64,000 nucleotides of DNA from Flavobacteriaceae bacterium (GTDB taxonomy: Bacteria > Bacteroidota > Bacteroidia > Flavobacteriales > Flavobacteriaceae). Below the pieces are notes generated by a model. It searched no databases. It saw only the letters and a program-made list of their open reading frames with translations, and was not told the origin of the DNA. Positions 41,602 through 51,849 of this stretch are shown one piece after another. The position numbers were made by a program, and so were the translations under genes. Numbering within the stretch: position 1 is the first letter of the stretch; each line of letters opens with the position of its first letter. The stretch is taken from the NCBI GenBank assembly GCA_002707025.1, contig PALG01000014.1:1-64000 (forward strand), read 5' to 3'.

Positions 41602-42478
41602 GGGATTTTTTTTCAAAGTAATAATGAAGTCGGTATAGATCGAATAACCGAAGGTTAGGGTTCGAAGAACACAATTGTCTTTCTATTTTCTTTTTGAAAC
41701 GGCCTCCTAATTGATAGGCTCCATTCAGAATTTTTTTCTTTTTAAAGGATAAATAGGCTTTTTGAAGGGAGGTAAAATCCCTTTCCATCATACCTTTGTT
41801 CTCAAGATCGATTAAGGTGTCGATCGCCCGAAGCGACTTTTTCAAAAAATCCTCACTGTTTTCGAGTCCTAAATGAATTATGGGGTTATCAATGTGTGCT
41901 ACAGAATAACCCAATCTTTTCAATTGATAGGAAAAAAACAAATCCAAGCCATAATGATTTCCGTGTAAGGTATTGCACTGTAGGAAAACTTCCTTCTGGA
42001 TCAATAAATTTTGGGAAATAATATAAAAAGGGTTCTTTCTTCTTTCTGAAGGAAACTTAGCTTCGCGTTCTTTCCCATACACCCATCGTAGTCGTTTCGA
42101 TTTTTCGGGAGCTTCCAAAACATAGGTTATTCCGCCGAAAATAACGGGATCATCATTTATTTCCACGGCTTTAAGATACGTAGCTATAAAATCGGAATTT
42201 TTGGGAAGAACGTCTGCATCCAAAAAAAGAAGCCAGTCGTATGAGGCGTCATTCGCAAGGAGGTTTCTGGTTGCTGTTCTTCCTTTGTTTTCTGAAAATT
42301 GCTTATAAACTACATTTTTCAGTTCCTGAATGTTCGTGTTTTCCTCCAAAAAATGGGAGGATCCATCTTCATAAACCCTAATTTCAAAAGCTGCTTTAAT
42401 TTCTGAGAATTGTTTATGAACTTCAGAAACCAAAGCGACAATTTTATAATTATATGTTGGGATTAAAATGGAAATCAT
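41594..42478 (-). CDS. Family 2 glycosyltransferase
   Basis: A 294-residue GT-A enzyme: SILIPTYNYKIVALVSEVHKQF, YEDGSSHFL, GRTATRNLLANDASYDWLLFLDADVLP with the DxD site, then YGLDLFFSYQLKRLGYSVAHIDNPIIHLG. This is the pattern of GT2 enzymes that add hexoses or N-acetylhexosamines in O-antigen assembly. First gene of a two-gene minus-strand unit with the GT2 at 40660. It is divergent from the S8 peptidase with a 77-base gap that has no perfect TAnnTTTG box. Confidence 0.88.
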   Translation of the reverse strand: MISILIPTYNYKIVALVSEVHKQFSEIKAAFEIRVYEDGSSHFLEENTNIQELKNVVYKQFSENKGRTATRNLLANDASYDWLLFLDADVLPKNSDFIATYLKAVEINDDPVIFGGITYVLEAPEKSKRLRWVYGKEREAKFPSERRKNPFYIISQNLLIQKEVFLQCNTLHGNHYGLDLFFSYQLKRLGYSVAHIDNPIIHLGLENSEDFLKKSLRAIDTLIDLENKGMMERDFTSLQKAYLSFKKKKILNGAYQLGGRFKKKIERQLCSSNPNLRLFDLYRLHYYFEKKSHA

Positions 42479-42555
42479 AAAAACCCGGAGGCGTTTAAAA
42501 TAAGTTGTAAATTTATGGGAATTTAAATTAATGCGTTTTTAAAACACTAGAATTT

Positions 42556-43959
42556 ATGAAATCACTTTTGGGCCTTTTAATGTTTTTAACTTGCTTGGCA
42601 AGTTCCACGCTCTTTTCGCAAGAGAAGCGGGTAGGGGCCAAACTTGAATGGTCCAAGGTATTTGAACCCAACGACTACGGAATTACAAGTACGATAGGGG
42701 AAAACCTTGGAGCTCAGGTAAATTTGGATTATTTGGATTTTCTGGGTTTGCCCAAAGCTTGGTATTACACTACGGGTTCAAGGGATATTATTGTTGGGAT
42801 TTCCGATGGCTCCATAGATACCACCGACATAGAATTTAAAGGAAAATCGAAGATCATCCGGAAGACCTATTTGGCAAAAGGACACGGGCTTTCGGTTGCT
42901 GAAACCGCTGCTGGCCAAGGAAATAATGGTTATGGAATCCCAGGGGTGTGCTACGATTGTAGCGTGTATAATACCACTTATGGAAATGGAGCGCAATTAG
43001 AACAACTACAGGAATTGTCTGAGTTAGGAGCACGCGTCATTAATTGCAGTTGGGGTTCGCCAATTTCTTATGAAGCGGGTCAAAAAGCAGTAAATAAAAT
43101 GTTTAAAAATGGAACCATTTTAGTGGCAGCAGGGCACAATGACTCTTATTCCAAAACACAAGGGGAAAAGTATTACTACCCGGCATCTTATGACAATGTG
43201 ATATCTGTATCTTCGGCCATGCACCGGTACGAAAATTATAAGGATAACATTGTGGAGGGTAAAAATAAATTAGGGGAACTATTTTATTATGCGAATAACA
43301 TTAAAGGTTATGTAGGCCGAAATGCGGGCTTCAAGGATAACGATACCACTCAAGTGCCCGTTATTTACCCACAAAGTGTAAGAAATTTGAATTCACGGGT
43401 GGATATCGTAGCGCCATCGGTAGGGATTTATCGATATTCTGAAAAAGTTTTACACAACAAGGATGAGGTAAGTGAAGGATCCCAAACTTCGGGGGTCGTT
43501 CCTCTCGTTACCGGTACGATTGGTTTGATGTTTTCTCTATACCCATGCCTACCTACGGATGAGGTAATTTCCATTTTAAAAATCACCGCTTGGAATATAG
43601 ACCATATTGTTCCCAATAAACCTTACGAAGGAATGTATGGGGCAGGAATGCTTCAAACGGGTGATGCCGTGGAAATGGTGTATCAACTCTACAATGAAAA
43701 TGAGACCGCCTACATTGACAACCAGAATTTTTCAAGATGGGATTTTAAGATTACTTCCCTCTCCAAGGAAATCATTATTCAGAATCAAAAGTTTACAGAT
43801 AGTGCCAGTCTTCAGCTAAAGGCAAAAAATAAAATTTCCATTAAACCCAATACCGTATTGAGGCCTGGCGCAGAGGGAAAAATCTCTTTAACCATCGACC
43901 CTTCTCTTGTGAAAGAATGCGATTTGATCTTACGGGACCCCAGTATTTTAGAGGAATAA
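42556..43959 (+). CDS. Secreted subtilisin-like (S8) serine peptidase
   Basis: A 467-residue exported peptidase with signal peptide ending near residue 22 (SSTLFSQ). The S8 triad is Asp84 (VGISDGSID), His110 (KGHGLSVAE) and Ser312 (GSQTSGVVPLVTG), with the oxyanion Asn195 in AAGHND. The motifs deviate from the usual GHGTHVAG and GTSMAAP, marking a distinct flavobacterial subgroup. No C-terminal sorting domain was seen, although the end is beta-rich. Convergent with ftsE, with one base between stops. Confidence 0.88.
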   Translation: MKSLLGLLMFLTCLASSTLFSQEKRVGAKLEWSKVFEPNDYGITSTIGENLGAQVNLDYLDFLGLPKAWYYTTGSRDIIVGISDGSIDTTDIEFKGKSKIIRKTYLAKGHGLSVAETAAGQGNNGYGIPGVCYDCSVYNTTYGNGAQLEQLQELSELGARVINCSWGSPISYEAGQKAVNKMFKNGTILVAAGHNDSYSKTQGEKYYYPASYDNVISVSSAMHRYENYKDNIVEGKNKLGELFYYANNIKGYVGRNAGFKDNDTTQVPVIYPQSVRNLNSRVDIVAPSVGIYRYSEKVLHNKDEVSEGSQTSGVVPLVTGTIGLMFSLYPCLPTDEVISILKITAWNIDHIVPNKPYEGMYGAGMLQTGDAVEMVYQLYNENETAYIDNQNFSRWDFKITSLSKEIIIQNQKFTDSASLQLKAKNKISIKPNTVLRPGAEGKISLTIDPSLVKECDLILRDPSILEE

Positions 43960-43960
43960 G

Positions 43961-44644
43961 TTAAACGGTTTTCTGAACCACTTCAAAGATTTGATTTTCA
44001 TCACATTTCAAGGTCTTGGAAGGGTATTTCAGTATTAAGGCATAATCGTGCGTAGCCATTAAAATGGTATTTCCATTTTTATTGATTTCCTGCAATACAT
44101 TCATTACTTCTACACTGGTTTGCGGGTCTAGGTTTCCAGTAGGCTCATCGGCAAGGATTAATTCGGGGTCATTCAATAAAGCACGTGCAATCGCAACCCG
44201 TTGCTGTTCCCCTCCAGACAGTTGATAAGGATACTTAAAGCTTTTGGTTTTCATGCCTACCTTATCCAAGACTTCATCAATTTTCGTGTCCATTTTGCTT
44301 TTATCCTTCCATCCTGTTGCATGCAGCACAAATTGTAGGTTGTCCTTCACTGTGCGGTCGTTCAATAATTTAAAATCCTGAAAAACCACACCCAGTTTTC
44401 TTCTTAAAAACGGAATGTCTTTTTCCTTAAGGGTTTTTAGGTCAAATCCCACAATACTTCCTTCTCCCTTCTGTAAAGGTAAATCCCCATACAGGGTTTT
44501 CATAAAACTACTTTTCCCACTTCCTGTTTTTCCAATTAAGTAGACAAACTCCCCTTTTTCAATCGTGACGGAAACATCACTTAAAATTAAACTTTCCCGT
44601 TGAAAAATGGAAGCATTGTTAATGGAGAGCACTGGTTGCGACAT
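43961..44644 (-). CDS. ftsE: Cell-division ABC ATPase FtsE
   Basis: A 227-residue ABC ATPase that with FtsX controls peptidoglycan hydrolases at the septum. Walker A is [10 protein letters not shown] (37-46), the Q loop VFQDFKLL, the ABC signature LSGGEQQR, Walker [13 protein letters not shown] and the H loop MATHDY. Spacing and the [11 protein letters not shown] segment fit FtsE rather than generic LolD, but the two are close. ftsX is not adjacent, as is usual in Bacteroidota. It has its own promoter-like box. Confidence 0.85.
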   Translation of the reverse strand: MSQPVLSINNASIFQRESLILSDVSVTIEKGEFVYLIGKTGSGKSSFMKTLYGDLPLQKGEGSIVGFDLKTLKEKDIPFLRRKLGVVFQDFKLLNDRTVKDNLQFVLHATGWKDKSKMDTKIDEVLDKVGMKTKSFKYPYQLSGGEQQRVAIARALLNDPELILADEPTGNLDPQTSVEVMNVLQEINKNGNTILMATHDYALILKYPSKTLKCDENQIFEVVQKTV

Positions 44645-44668
44645 AAAATAGTTTTAGGGTATGGGTGT

Positions 44669-44676
44669 CAAAAATA
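44669..44676 (-). promoter_or_regulatory. ftsE promoter, -7 box
   Basis: TATTTTTG on the minus strand fits TAnnTTTG and lies 24 bases upstream of the ftsE ATG. Confidence 0.55.
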
Positions 44677-44690
44677 CAAAAGAGAAATTA

Positions 44691-45164
44691 CTAATCTTGG
44701 GAGTTGATCAGTTTTTCTACCTGATTTTGTAAAGCACTAATTTCTTTTTGTTGCTGAAGGGTATACAAGGTAAGTTCTTCTACTTTTTCCAATAGGAGCA
44801 GATTCATTTCCTTTAGTGAAAGCCCCTCTTCTTGGAGCTGTTGTGCAGAAGGTATTTTGGGCAAATGATGGTGTTCCTTAATGAATTTTTCTACTTCTTG
44901 AAGACTGAGTAATTGATAGTCCCGATGTAATGTGGAAGCCCCTTCAAAATAGTGTTCAAATACATAGTCGGGTGCTACAGCTCCATCGAGGTCTACCAAA
45001 ACCTCTTGGGTATGAATCTTTCCCTTCACGGTTAAAAGTTCGTCGGGCTGCGTCGTACCAATTCCAATCTTACCATTCTTTTCAGAAAGGTTTTTAAAAG
45101 CGGTTCTTTGTGCGGTACAAGATCCGAAAACAAGCAATAAGGTTATCAACGTTAATTTCTTCAT
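44691..45164 (-). CDS. Tail-fibre-like lipoprotein with C-terminal coiled coil
   Basis: A 157-residue protein. The start at 45164 gives MKKLTLITLLLVFGSCTAQ, a lipoprotein signal with FGSC. It continues IGIGTTQPDELLTVKGKIHTQEV, like flavobacterial tail-fibre modules, then LHRDYQLLSLQEVEKFIKEHHHLPKIPSAQQL and a long coiled coil (EMNLLLLEKVEELTLYTLQQQ) that usually drives trimerisation and self-processing in S74-type fibres; no S74 catalytic site was seen. Possibly a cell-surface scaffold. The start at 45221 is less likely because it would precede the signal peptide with polar residues. Confidence 0.75.
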   Translation of the reverse strand: MKKLTLITLLLVFGSCTAQRTAFKNLSEKNGKIGIGTTQPDELLTVKGKIHTQEVLVDLDGAVAPDYVFEHYFEGASTLHRDYQLLSLQEVEKFIKEHHHLPKIPSAQQLQEEGLSLKEMNLLLLEKVEELTLYTLQQQKEISALQNQVEKLINSQD

Positions 45165-45310
45165 AAGAATTCTAGGTTGTTTAAAATCTTCCTTTAAAAA
45201 TACAGTAATTTTCGGAAGCAATTATTTAATTGAAAAAAAACATACGTATTTAACGGTTCTTCCGTTATGCTATTATAAGAAAACCCAATATTTAACGCCC
45301 AAAATCTTTC

Positions 45311-48300
45311 ATGAAAATGTTGAAAAAACTTCTTACGGTATTTCTTTTTTTCATTTCCTTCGGAATTTCCCTTGCCCAGCAAACGGCTGTGTATACAAAT
45401 AATTTGGTGAATTATAACAAAGCCATTGAGCTCTATAACAACAACCAGTTTTTGGCCTCTCAAGCCTTATTTGCGAAAATTAAGCAACAAACAGAGGATG
45501 AAACCCTTCAAGGCGACTGTGCCTATTATATTGCCAACTGTGCCGTAAGGCTTAATCAGCAGGATGCCGACGCCTTAATGGAAGCATTTGTTACAGAATA
45601 CCCCACAAGCATCAAGCGCAACGACGCTTATATTAATGTAGCCAATTATTATTTTGAAAACGGGCAATATTCGTATGCCCGAAAATGGTATGATAAAGTA
45701 GACGAGTCGAGTTTAAGTCGTAACGAACGCGAAAAGTTTTATTTTAATAATGGGTATGCCTTTTTTGTGAATAAGCGCTATTCTGAAGCGGAAAAATATT
45801 TTAATAGGGTGAGCAATTCACAAAAGTATGGTTCACAGGCGAAATACTATTTGGGATATATCGCCTATGAAGGGGATGATTATGAAGAAGCTAACAAACA
45901 ATTTGAAAATATTGAAAATGACGACCGTTATGCAGAAGGCTTAAGCTACTACAAAGCCGACATGAATTTTAAACTGGGGAATTTTCAGAAAGCCATCGAT
46001 TTAGGGATGGAACAATACGACACCTCGAGTCCGCAGGAAAAAAGTGAGTTGTCCAAAATTATCGGGGAAAGTTATTTCAATCTAGAAAAATATGACGCTG
46101 CCATACCGTACTTAACACAATACAAAGGGCAACGGGGCAAGTGGAACAATACCGATTACTATCAGTTAGGGTATGCCTATTACAAGCAAGGAGATTATGA
46201 AAATGCCATTGGGGAATTCAATAAAATTATTGACGGGAACAATTCGGTTGCACAAAATGCCTATTATCATTTGGCAGAAAGTTATTTAAAACTTGACCAA
46301 AAGCAACAGGCTCTTAATGCTTTTAAAAATGCTTCAGAGATGGATTTCTCACCGCAAATCCAAGAAGATGCTTGGTTAAATTACGCCAAGCTTAGCTATG
46401 AAATTGGGAACAGTTACCAAAGTGTTCCGCAGGTATTGCTTTCCTTTTTGGAAAAATATCCTAAAAACCCCAATAATGAGGCCCTAAAAGATTTATTGAT
46501 CGATTCCTGCATTACGTCCAAAAATTACCAAGCCGCTTTAGAGCTATTGGAGAACAACAAGTCTTTCGAAAATAAAAAAGCCTATCAAAAGGTCACCTTT
46601 TTTAGAGGACTTGAACTTTATAACGAGGGCAGTTATCCCGAGGCGGTTTCACTTTTTCAAAAATCCCTTAAAGAACCGTACGATCCATTATTTACCGCTC
46701 GTGCGACATATTGGAAAGCCGAAAGTGATTACCAAGCATCCAACTTTAACGAATCGCTCATTGGTTACAAACAGTTTTTACAATTGCCCAATGCCGCGCA
46801 AACACCAGAGTTTTTGCATAGCCGATACCATTTGGCCTATAATTATTTTAAGCTGAAAAACTATGCAGAAGCGATTTCCAATTTTGAACTGTTTTTGGAA
46901 ACTTCCTCCAATGATGCTGCCCGAAGAAATGACACCTATGTAAGATTAGGGGATAGCCACTTTATGAGCAGTGCTTATTGGCCTGCTATGGAAAATTACA
47001 ATAAGGCGATGGAAGGAGGTTCCCCCGATAAGGATTATGCCGCTTTTCAGAAAGCCATGAGTTACGGATTTGTGGATAGAGCTGAAAAGAAATTGGAAGC
47101 CCTCGAGAGTTTTAGTGCCAATTACCCAAATTCTTTTTACCGAGATGATGCATTATACGAACTGGGAAACGCTTACTTGGCCCAAGAAAACAATAGGGAT
47201 GCCATGGTTTCTTATGAAAAATTGGTTACTGAAATCCCTGGAAGCAGTTATGTGCCTAAAGCTTTACTGAAGCAAGCATTGATTTTGGATAATACGGGGA
47301 AAAGTAATGAGGCTTTGGCCAAATTTAAAAAAGTGGCGAATACCTACCCTTCTTCTCCAGAGGCATTACAAGCAGTGGCTTCGGCCAAGATTATTTATAT
47401 AGACCAAGGCAGGGTGAACGACTATGCTTCTTGGGTAAGCACCTTGGATTTTGTAGAAGTGGGGAACACCGAGTTGGATGATGCTTCTTACCAAGCAGCC
47501 GAACAACCTTATCTGGAAAATAAACCATCACAGGCCATTTCCCGTTTCGAGGCCTATTTAAAGGAGTTTCCAAATGGGAGCCACGCCCTTAAGGCACACT
47601 TTTACTTAGCACAATTGTATTTTGCAGACAATAAGGGGGGCAAGGCCATTCCACATTATCAATTTGTAGTTGATAAAGAACGTAGTGAGTTTTCGGAACA
47701 GGCGCTAGCCCGTATTTCTGAACTATACCTCACACAAAAGGAATATCAAAAAGCCTTGGACTATTTACAACGTTTGGAAAATGAAGCCGACTTTCCGCAA
47801 AATATCGTTTTTGCCCAAACCAACAGTATGAAGGCTCATTACGAACTGGAACACTATGGCCAGGCAGTCACTTATGCCGAGAAAGTTCTTGAAAATGAGA
47901 AAGTGGATAATGCCATCAAGAGTGATGCACAAATTATCATCGCTCGTTCAGCTATAGAAACAGGAGACGAGGAAAAGGCAAAGAGAGCCTATGCCGAAGT
48001 GGCTAAAATAGCTACTGGAAAACTGGCTGCAGAAGCTTTGTATTACGATGCCTATTTTAAGAACCAAGAGGCAGAATATGAGGCCTCTAACGCTTCTGTG
48101 CAAAAATTGGCAAAAGATTATTCTGGTTATAAATCATACGGTGCCAAAGGACTGGTACTTATGGCTAAGAATTTTTATGCCTTAGGGGATGCCTATCAAG
48201 CAACTTACATCCTGGAAAGTGTCATTGAAAACTTTAGCGATTATCCCGAAGTGGTGCAAGAAGCAAAAGCAGAATTGGCAGTAATTAAGGCAGAAGAATC

Positions 48301-48337
48301 AAAAACCAATTCTTCCGTAGAAACCGACGGAAATTAA
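45311..48337 (+). CDS. Large secreted TPR-repeat protein
   Basis: A 1008-residue periplasmic or outer-membrane-facing protein with signal peptide MKMLKKLLTVFLFFISFGISLAQ. Almost the whole length is tetratricopeptide-like repeats (examples: ALFAKIKQQTEDETLQGDCAYY, YFENGQYSYARKWYDKV, YYQLGYAYYKQGDYENAIGEF, YELGNAYLAQENNRDAMVSYEKL, ALDYLQRLENEADF). An outer-membrane barrel gene follows 37 bases later, so the pair probably forms a scaffold-barrel complex in envelope biogenesis. It is conserved next to ftsE in other flavobacteria, from memory. Function not known. Confidence 0.85.
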   Translation: MKMLKKLLTVFLFFISFGISLAQQTAVYTNNLVNYNKAIELYNNNQFLASQALFAKIKQQTEDETLQGDCAYYIANCAVRLNQQDADALMEAFVTEYPTSIKRNDAYINVANYYFENGQYSYARKWYDKVDESSLSRNEREKFYFNNGYAFFVNKRYSEAEKYFNRVSNSQKYGSQAKYYLGYIAYEGDDYEEANKQFENIENDDRYAEGLSYYKADMNFKLGNFQKAIDLGMEQYDTSSPQEKSELSKIIGESYFNLEKYDAAIPYLTQYKGQRGKWNNTDYYQLGYAYYKQGDYENAIGEFNKIIDGNNSVAQNAYYHLAESYLKLDQKQQALNAFKNASEMDFSPQIQEDAWLNYAKLSYEIGNSYQSVPQVLLSFLEKYPKNPNNEALKDLLIDSCITSKNYQAALELLENNKSFENKKAYQKVTFFRGLELYNEGSYPEAVSLFQKSLKEPYDPLFTARATYWKAESDYQASNFNESLIGYKQFLQLPNAAQTPEFLHSRYHLAYNYFKLKNYAEAISNFELFLETSSNDAARRNDTYVRLGDSHFMSSAYWPAMENYNKAMEGGSPDKDYAAFQKAMSYGFVDRAEKKLEALESFSANYPNSFYRDDALYELGNAYLAQENNRDAMVSYEKLVTEIPGSSYVPKALLKQALILDNTGKSNEALAKFKKVANTYPSSPEALQAVASAKIIYIDQGRVNDYASWVSTLDFVEVGNTELDDASYQAAEQPYLENKPSQAISRFEAYLKEFPNGSHALKAHFYLAQLYFADNKGGKAIPHYQFVVDKERSEFSEQALARISELYLTQKEYQKALDYLQRLENEADFPQNIVFAQTNSMKAHYELEHYGQAVTYAEKVLENEKVDNAIKSDAQIIIARSAIETGDEEKAKRAYAEVAKIATGKLAAEALYYDAYFKNQEAEYEASNASVQKLAKDYSGYKSYGAKGLVLMAKNFYALGDAYQATYILESVIENFSDYPEVVQEAKAELAVIKAEESKTNSSVETDGN

Positions 48338-48374
48338 GAATATTAATCCACCCAAATCTATTTATAAAGAGAAT

Positions 48375-50078
48375 ATGATTTTCAGAAAAAAATCCCTCAT
48401 TTTAATTGTCATGATATCCGTTTCAGGAATCGTTTTTGCTCAAGAGGAAGACGATTTAGGTACCGAAGTGGTCAATATTGTGAAACCTTATACCCCAACT
48501 ATTTCTGATGCTTTTAAAGTGAAGGAAACCCCAGTTTTGAATGATTCCACCACTACCCAGAAGAGAAAGGTTCAATACGAAATTTTCTCCGTTCCGGTGG
48601 CTTCTACCTTTACTCCTGCCAAAGGAAAAGCGACCACGGTTGAAAAGGCAAAACCCATAACCGTTTATGACAATTATGCTACTTTGGGCTTCGGTAACTA
48701 TACCACTATTTTAGGGGAGCTCTTTAGTAGCTTCGAAATTTCCAGGACTGATAATGCGAGTGTCTTTTTTAGGCATAATTCTGCGCAAGGTGCTATTGAG
48801 GATGTGCTATTGGATACTAAATATTACGATACGGAACTCTCGGGAAGCTATAGTAGCAGACAGCGGGACCTTTCCTACAAATTGGATGCTGGAATAAACC
48901 ATCAGGTTTTTAATTGGTATGGGCTGCCAAACGGTAGCTATTCGCAAGATTTATTAGCCATTATCGACCCAAAGCAAACTTATTTGGGAGTAAATATCGG
49001 CGGAAACATTTCTGTGGAAGAGTCTGTTTTTGAAGGTGCTTCTGCAAAGGTTTATTACTTAAGCGATGCTTTTTCTTCTTCCGAAGTGAATGCAATTTTA
49101 CAACCTTCCTTTCGTTTTCCTTTAACCGATTTTGACCTAATCTTACAGGGAGAATTGGATTATTTAACAGGTAGTTTTGAACGTTCTTACCTAAGTCCTT
49201 TAGGAATAAACTATGGCTTTCTTAATGCGGGGGTAGCACCTTCCATTGTTTATAAGAATGAAGATTTAACCCTTTCTTTGGGGGCACAAGCGGTGGTAAG
49301 CTTGGATACTGAAAATAGTGAAACAGGTTTTTATATTTATCCAAACATAGATGCTTCTTACCGTTTGGTAGATGAAATTTTAATTGCTTATGCAGGGGTA
49401 GAAGGAGGACTGGACCAAAATACCTATCGGGAAATGAAAAATGAAAACCCCTTTGTTTCCCCAACCTTGTTTTTAGCTCCAACGAGTCAGTTGTATAACG
49501 GTTTTGTTGGGTTAAAGGGAAAATTAACCAATCAAATTGGATACAACGTTCGCGGAAGTTATGGAAAGGAAGAAAACAGGGCATTTTTTCAGAAAAATGT
49601 AGGCAACCTTACCAATGTCACTAGGGAAGGTTATGAATATGGTAATTCCTTCGCACTCGTGTATGATGATCTCAATACACTGAATATTTTTGGGGAATTG
49701 AAGGTTGAGGTGTCTGAAGCCTTTCAATTAGGGGCACAAGCAAACTTTTATAGTTATTCCTTAGATCAACAACCAGAAGCCTGGAATTTACCAATGCTGG
49801 AAGCAACAGTATTTTCAGATTTTACTATCACTGAAAAAATTTATGGAGGGGTTTCCCTATTTTTTGTAGGGGAACGAAAAGACATTGGATTTAATGGCAT
49901 AGAGACTTTAGATTCTTTTTTCGATGCCAATGTAAATGTGGGGTATCACGTAAATGAACGATTGTCCATTTTTGCCAAGGGAAGTAATCTTTTAGGGAAT
50001 AATTATGAACGTTGGTTGGATTTTCCGGTTCAAGGAATCCAAGGCTTACTGGGGGCTACCTATAAATTTGATTGGTAG
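48375..50078 (+). CDS. Outer-membrane beta-barrel protein (TonB-receptor-like)
   Basis: A 567-residue protein with signal peptide MIFRKKSLILIVMISVSGIVFA. An N-terminal linker (EVVNIVKPYTPTISDAFKV) is followed by alternating amphipathic beta-strands rich in aromatic residues (LGFGNYTTILGELFSSFEISR, YDTELSGSYSSRQRDLSYKLDAG, YNVRGSYGKEENRAF) and a C-terminal LGATYKFDW, with terminal aromatic Trp as in barrels. No plug domain is evident, so it is receptor-like rather than a classic TonB-dependent transporter. Probably forms a complex with the TPR protein directly upstream. Confidence 0.75.
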   Translation: MIFRKKSLILIVMISVSGIVFAQEEDDLGTEVVNIVKPYTPTISDAFKVKETPVLNDSTTTQKRKVQYEIFSVPVASTFTPAKGKATTVEKAKPITVYDNYATLGFGNYTTILGELFSSFEISRTDNASVFFRHNSAQGAIEDVLLDTKYYDTELSGSYSSRQRDLSYKLDAGINHQVFNWYGLPNGSYSQDLLAIIDPKQTYLGVNIGGNISVEESVFEGASAKVYYLSDAFSSSEVNAILQPSFRFPLTDFDLILQGELDYLTGSFERSYLSPLGINYGFLNAGVAPSIVYKNEDLTLSLGAQAVVSLDTENSETGFYIYPNIDASYRLVDEILIAYAGVEGGLDQNTYREMKNENPFVSPTLFLAPTSQLYNGFVGLKGKLTNQIGYNVRGSYGKEENRAFFQKNVGNLTNVTREGYEYGNSFALVYDDLNTLNIFGELKVEVSEAFQLGAQANFYSYSLDQQPEAWNLPMLEATVFSDFTITEKIYGGVSLFFVGERKDIGFNGIETLDSFFDANVNVGYHVNERLSIFAKGSNLLGNNYERWLDFPVQGIQGLLGATYKFDW

Positions 50079-50150
50079 AAGCAACCTTTTAAAAAACCGT
50101 GCATCTTATAGTTGGTTGAAAAAGAAAAGTTAAGTTTAGGGTTTAATTAC

Positions 50151-50176
50151 AAAGCATCCCATAGTCGGGATGCTTT
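50151..50176 (+). terminator. Terminator of the TPR/outer-membrane protein operon
   Basis: AAAGCATCCC pairs with GGGATGCTTT around ATAGTC and runs into a T tract. The -7-like box TATCTTTA of the next gene (50181-50188) starts directly after it. Confidence 0.9.
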
Positions 50177-50202
50177 TTTTTATCTTTACCAAAATCCTAA
50201 TC

Positions 50203-51849
50203 ATGAAAACCTTCTTTAAAATAGGCACTTTAATTATCTCACTCACGCTATTTTTTTCTTGCGGAAACCCTCAGGAATCGGTCGATCTTATTGTGTTTAA
50301 TGCAAAGGTATATACCGTAAACGAAGAATTTGATATTGTGGAAGCTTTTGCTGTGGCAGAAGGTAAAATTATAGGGGTGGGTACCTCCCAAGAAATACAA
50401 TCCCAGTTCACTTCAGAATCAAAATTAGATGCACAGGGAAGGACTGTACTTCCGGGATTAATTGATGCCCATGCCCACTTATACAATTTAGGAATGGGGC
50501 TTCAGTATGTAGACTTGGTGGGAACCAAAAGTAAAGAAGCTGCACTTCAAAAACTGGTAGATTTTGAAAAAGGAAAAAATACGCCCTTTATTTTTGGAAG
50601 AGGTTGGGACCAAAACGATTGGTCTGTCAAGGAGTTTCCTTCCAAAAAGGAACTAGACTCTTTATTTCCAAATACTCCGGTAGCATTAAGTAGGGTAGAT
50701 GGTCATGCCTTGTGGGTAAATAGTAAAGTTTTGGAATTGGCGGGGATTACTGCCGAGACCAAAGTGGCAGGTGGGGAAGTGGTTCTTGAAAACGGAAGTC
50801 CTTCAGGAATTTTAATTGATGCCCCTATGGCCTTAGCATGGGAAATCATGCCCGAACCTACTGTAGAAGTTTCGGCAAAAGCCCTAAAGGAAGCCGAAAA
50901 GAAATGTTTGGCCTTAGGTCTCACCACCATTAATGATGCAGGCTTGGATCGTACTATTATCGATTTAATCGATAGTCTTCAGCAGTCTGGAGAAATGAAA
51001 TTGAAAGTGTATGCGATGGTGCGAAATTCGGAAGAAAACCTCGATTATTATTTCACCCAAGGGATTGTTAAAACAGATCGCTTGCATGTGCGCTCGGTAA
51101 AAGTGTATGCAGATGGGGCTTTAGGGTCCCGGGGGGCTGCTTTAAGGGCACCGTATTCTGATAAACCAGAACATTTTGGAGCCATGATTACCCCAGCGGA
51201 AGATTTGGAGGCACTTGCCAGTAGGATTGCTAAGGCTGGTTACCAAATGAATACCCATGCGATTGGTGATTCTGCAAATGTTGCAGTATTAAGGGCCTAT
51301 GAAAAGGCTTTAAACGATAGGAAGGATTCCCGATGGAAAATAGAGCATGCTCAAATTGTAAGCTTAGAAGATTTTAACCGGTTTTCTAAAAATATCATTC
51401 CTTCGGTGCAACCTACCCATGCTACGAGCGATATGTACTGGGCAGAAGATCGATTAGGTGCTCAACGCATTAAAGGTGCGTATGCCTATAGAACCTTACT
51501 CGATGAAGCAGGAATCATTGTCCTAGGTACCGATTTTCCTGTGGAAAAGGTTAACCCTATGTATACTTTCTATGCAGCGGTGGCGCGAAAGGATTTGCAG
51601 CAATTTCCAGAAAATGGATATCGAATGGAAGAATCCCTAACCCGCGAAGAGACCCTAAAAGGAATGACTTTGTGGGCCGCCTATTCCAATTTTGAAGAAA
51701 CCGAAAAAGGAAGCCTTGAGGTAGGGAAACAAGCCGATTTTGTTTTGCTGGACACTCCCATTATGACTTGTCCTGAAGAGGATATTCCCAATGCTAAAGT
51801 ACTTGCAACCTATATTAACGGGGAATCGGTTTTTAATGTTTTTGATTAA
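50203..51849 (+). CDS. Amidohydrolase lipoprotein (YtcJ-like)
   Basis: A 548-residue metal-dependent amidohydrolase, exported as a lipoprotein: the start at 50203 gives MKTFFKIGTLIISLTLFFSCGN, whereas the ATG at 50170 lies within the terminator hairpin. Motifs of the superfamily: PGLIDAHAHLYN, VYADGALGSRGAAL, QMNTHAIGDSANVAV, IEHAQIV and LGTDFPVEKVNP, closing with GKQADFVLLD. The YtcJ-like group hydrolyses N-acyl or amide bonds; the substrate here is unknown. Its last 4 bases overlap the convergent metalloprotease gene. Confidence 0.85.
   Translation: MKTFFKIGTLIISLTLFFSCGNPQESVDLIVFNAKVYTVNEEFDIVEAFAVAEGKIIGVGTSQEIQSQFTSESKLDAQGRTVLPGLIDAHAHLYNLGMGLQYVDLVGTKSKEAALQKLVDFEKGKNTPFIFGRGWDQNDWSVKEFPSKKELDSLFPNTPVALSRVDGHALWVNSKVLELAGITAETKVAGGEVVLENGSPSGILIDAPMALAWEIMPEPTVEVSAKALKEAEKKCLALGLTTINDAGLDRTIIDLIDSLQQSGEMKLKVYAMVRNSEENLDYYFTQGIVKTDRLHVRSVKVYADGALGSRGAALRAPYSDKPEHFGAMITPAEDLEALASRIAKAGYQMNTHAIGDSANVAVLRAYEKALNDRKDSRWKIEHAQIVSLEDFNRFSKNIIPSVQPTHATSDMYWAEDRLGAQRIKGAYAYRTLLDEAGIIVLGTDFPVEKVNPMYTFYAAVARKDLQQFPENGYRMEESLTREETLKGMTLWAAYSNFEETEKGSLEVGKQADFVLLDTPIMTCPEEDIPNAKVLATYINGESVFNVFD

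Noticed and set aside
45252-45266. Inverted repeat AACGG-TTCTT-CCGTT before the TPR gene
   Set aside because: Short arms without any second copy or adjacent promoter box; could be chance.
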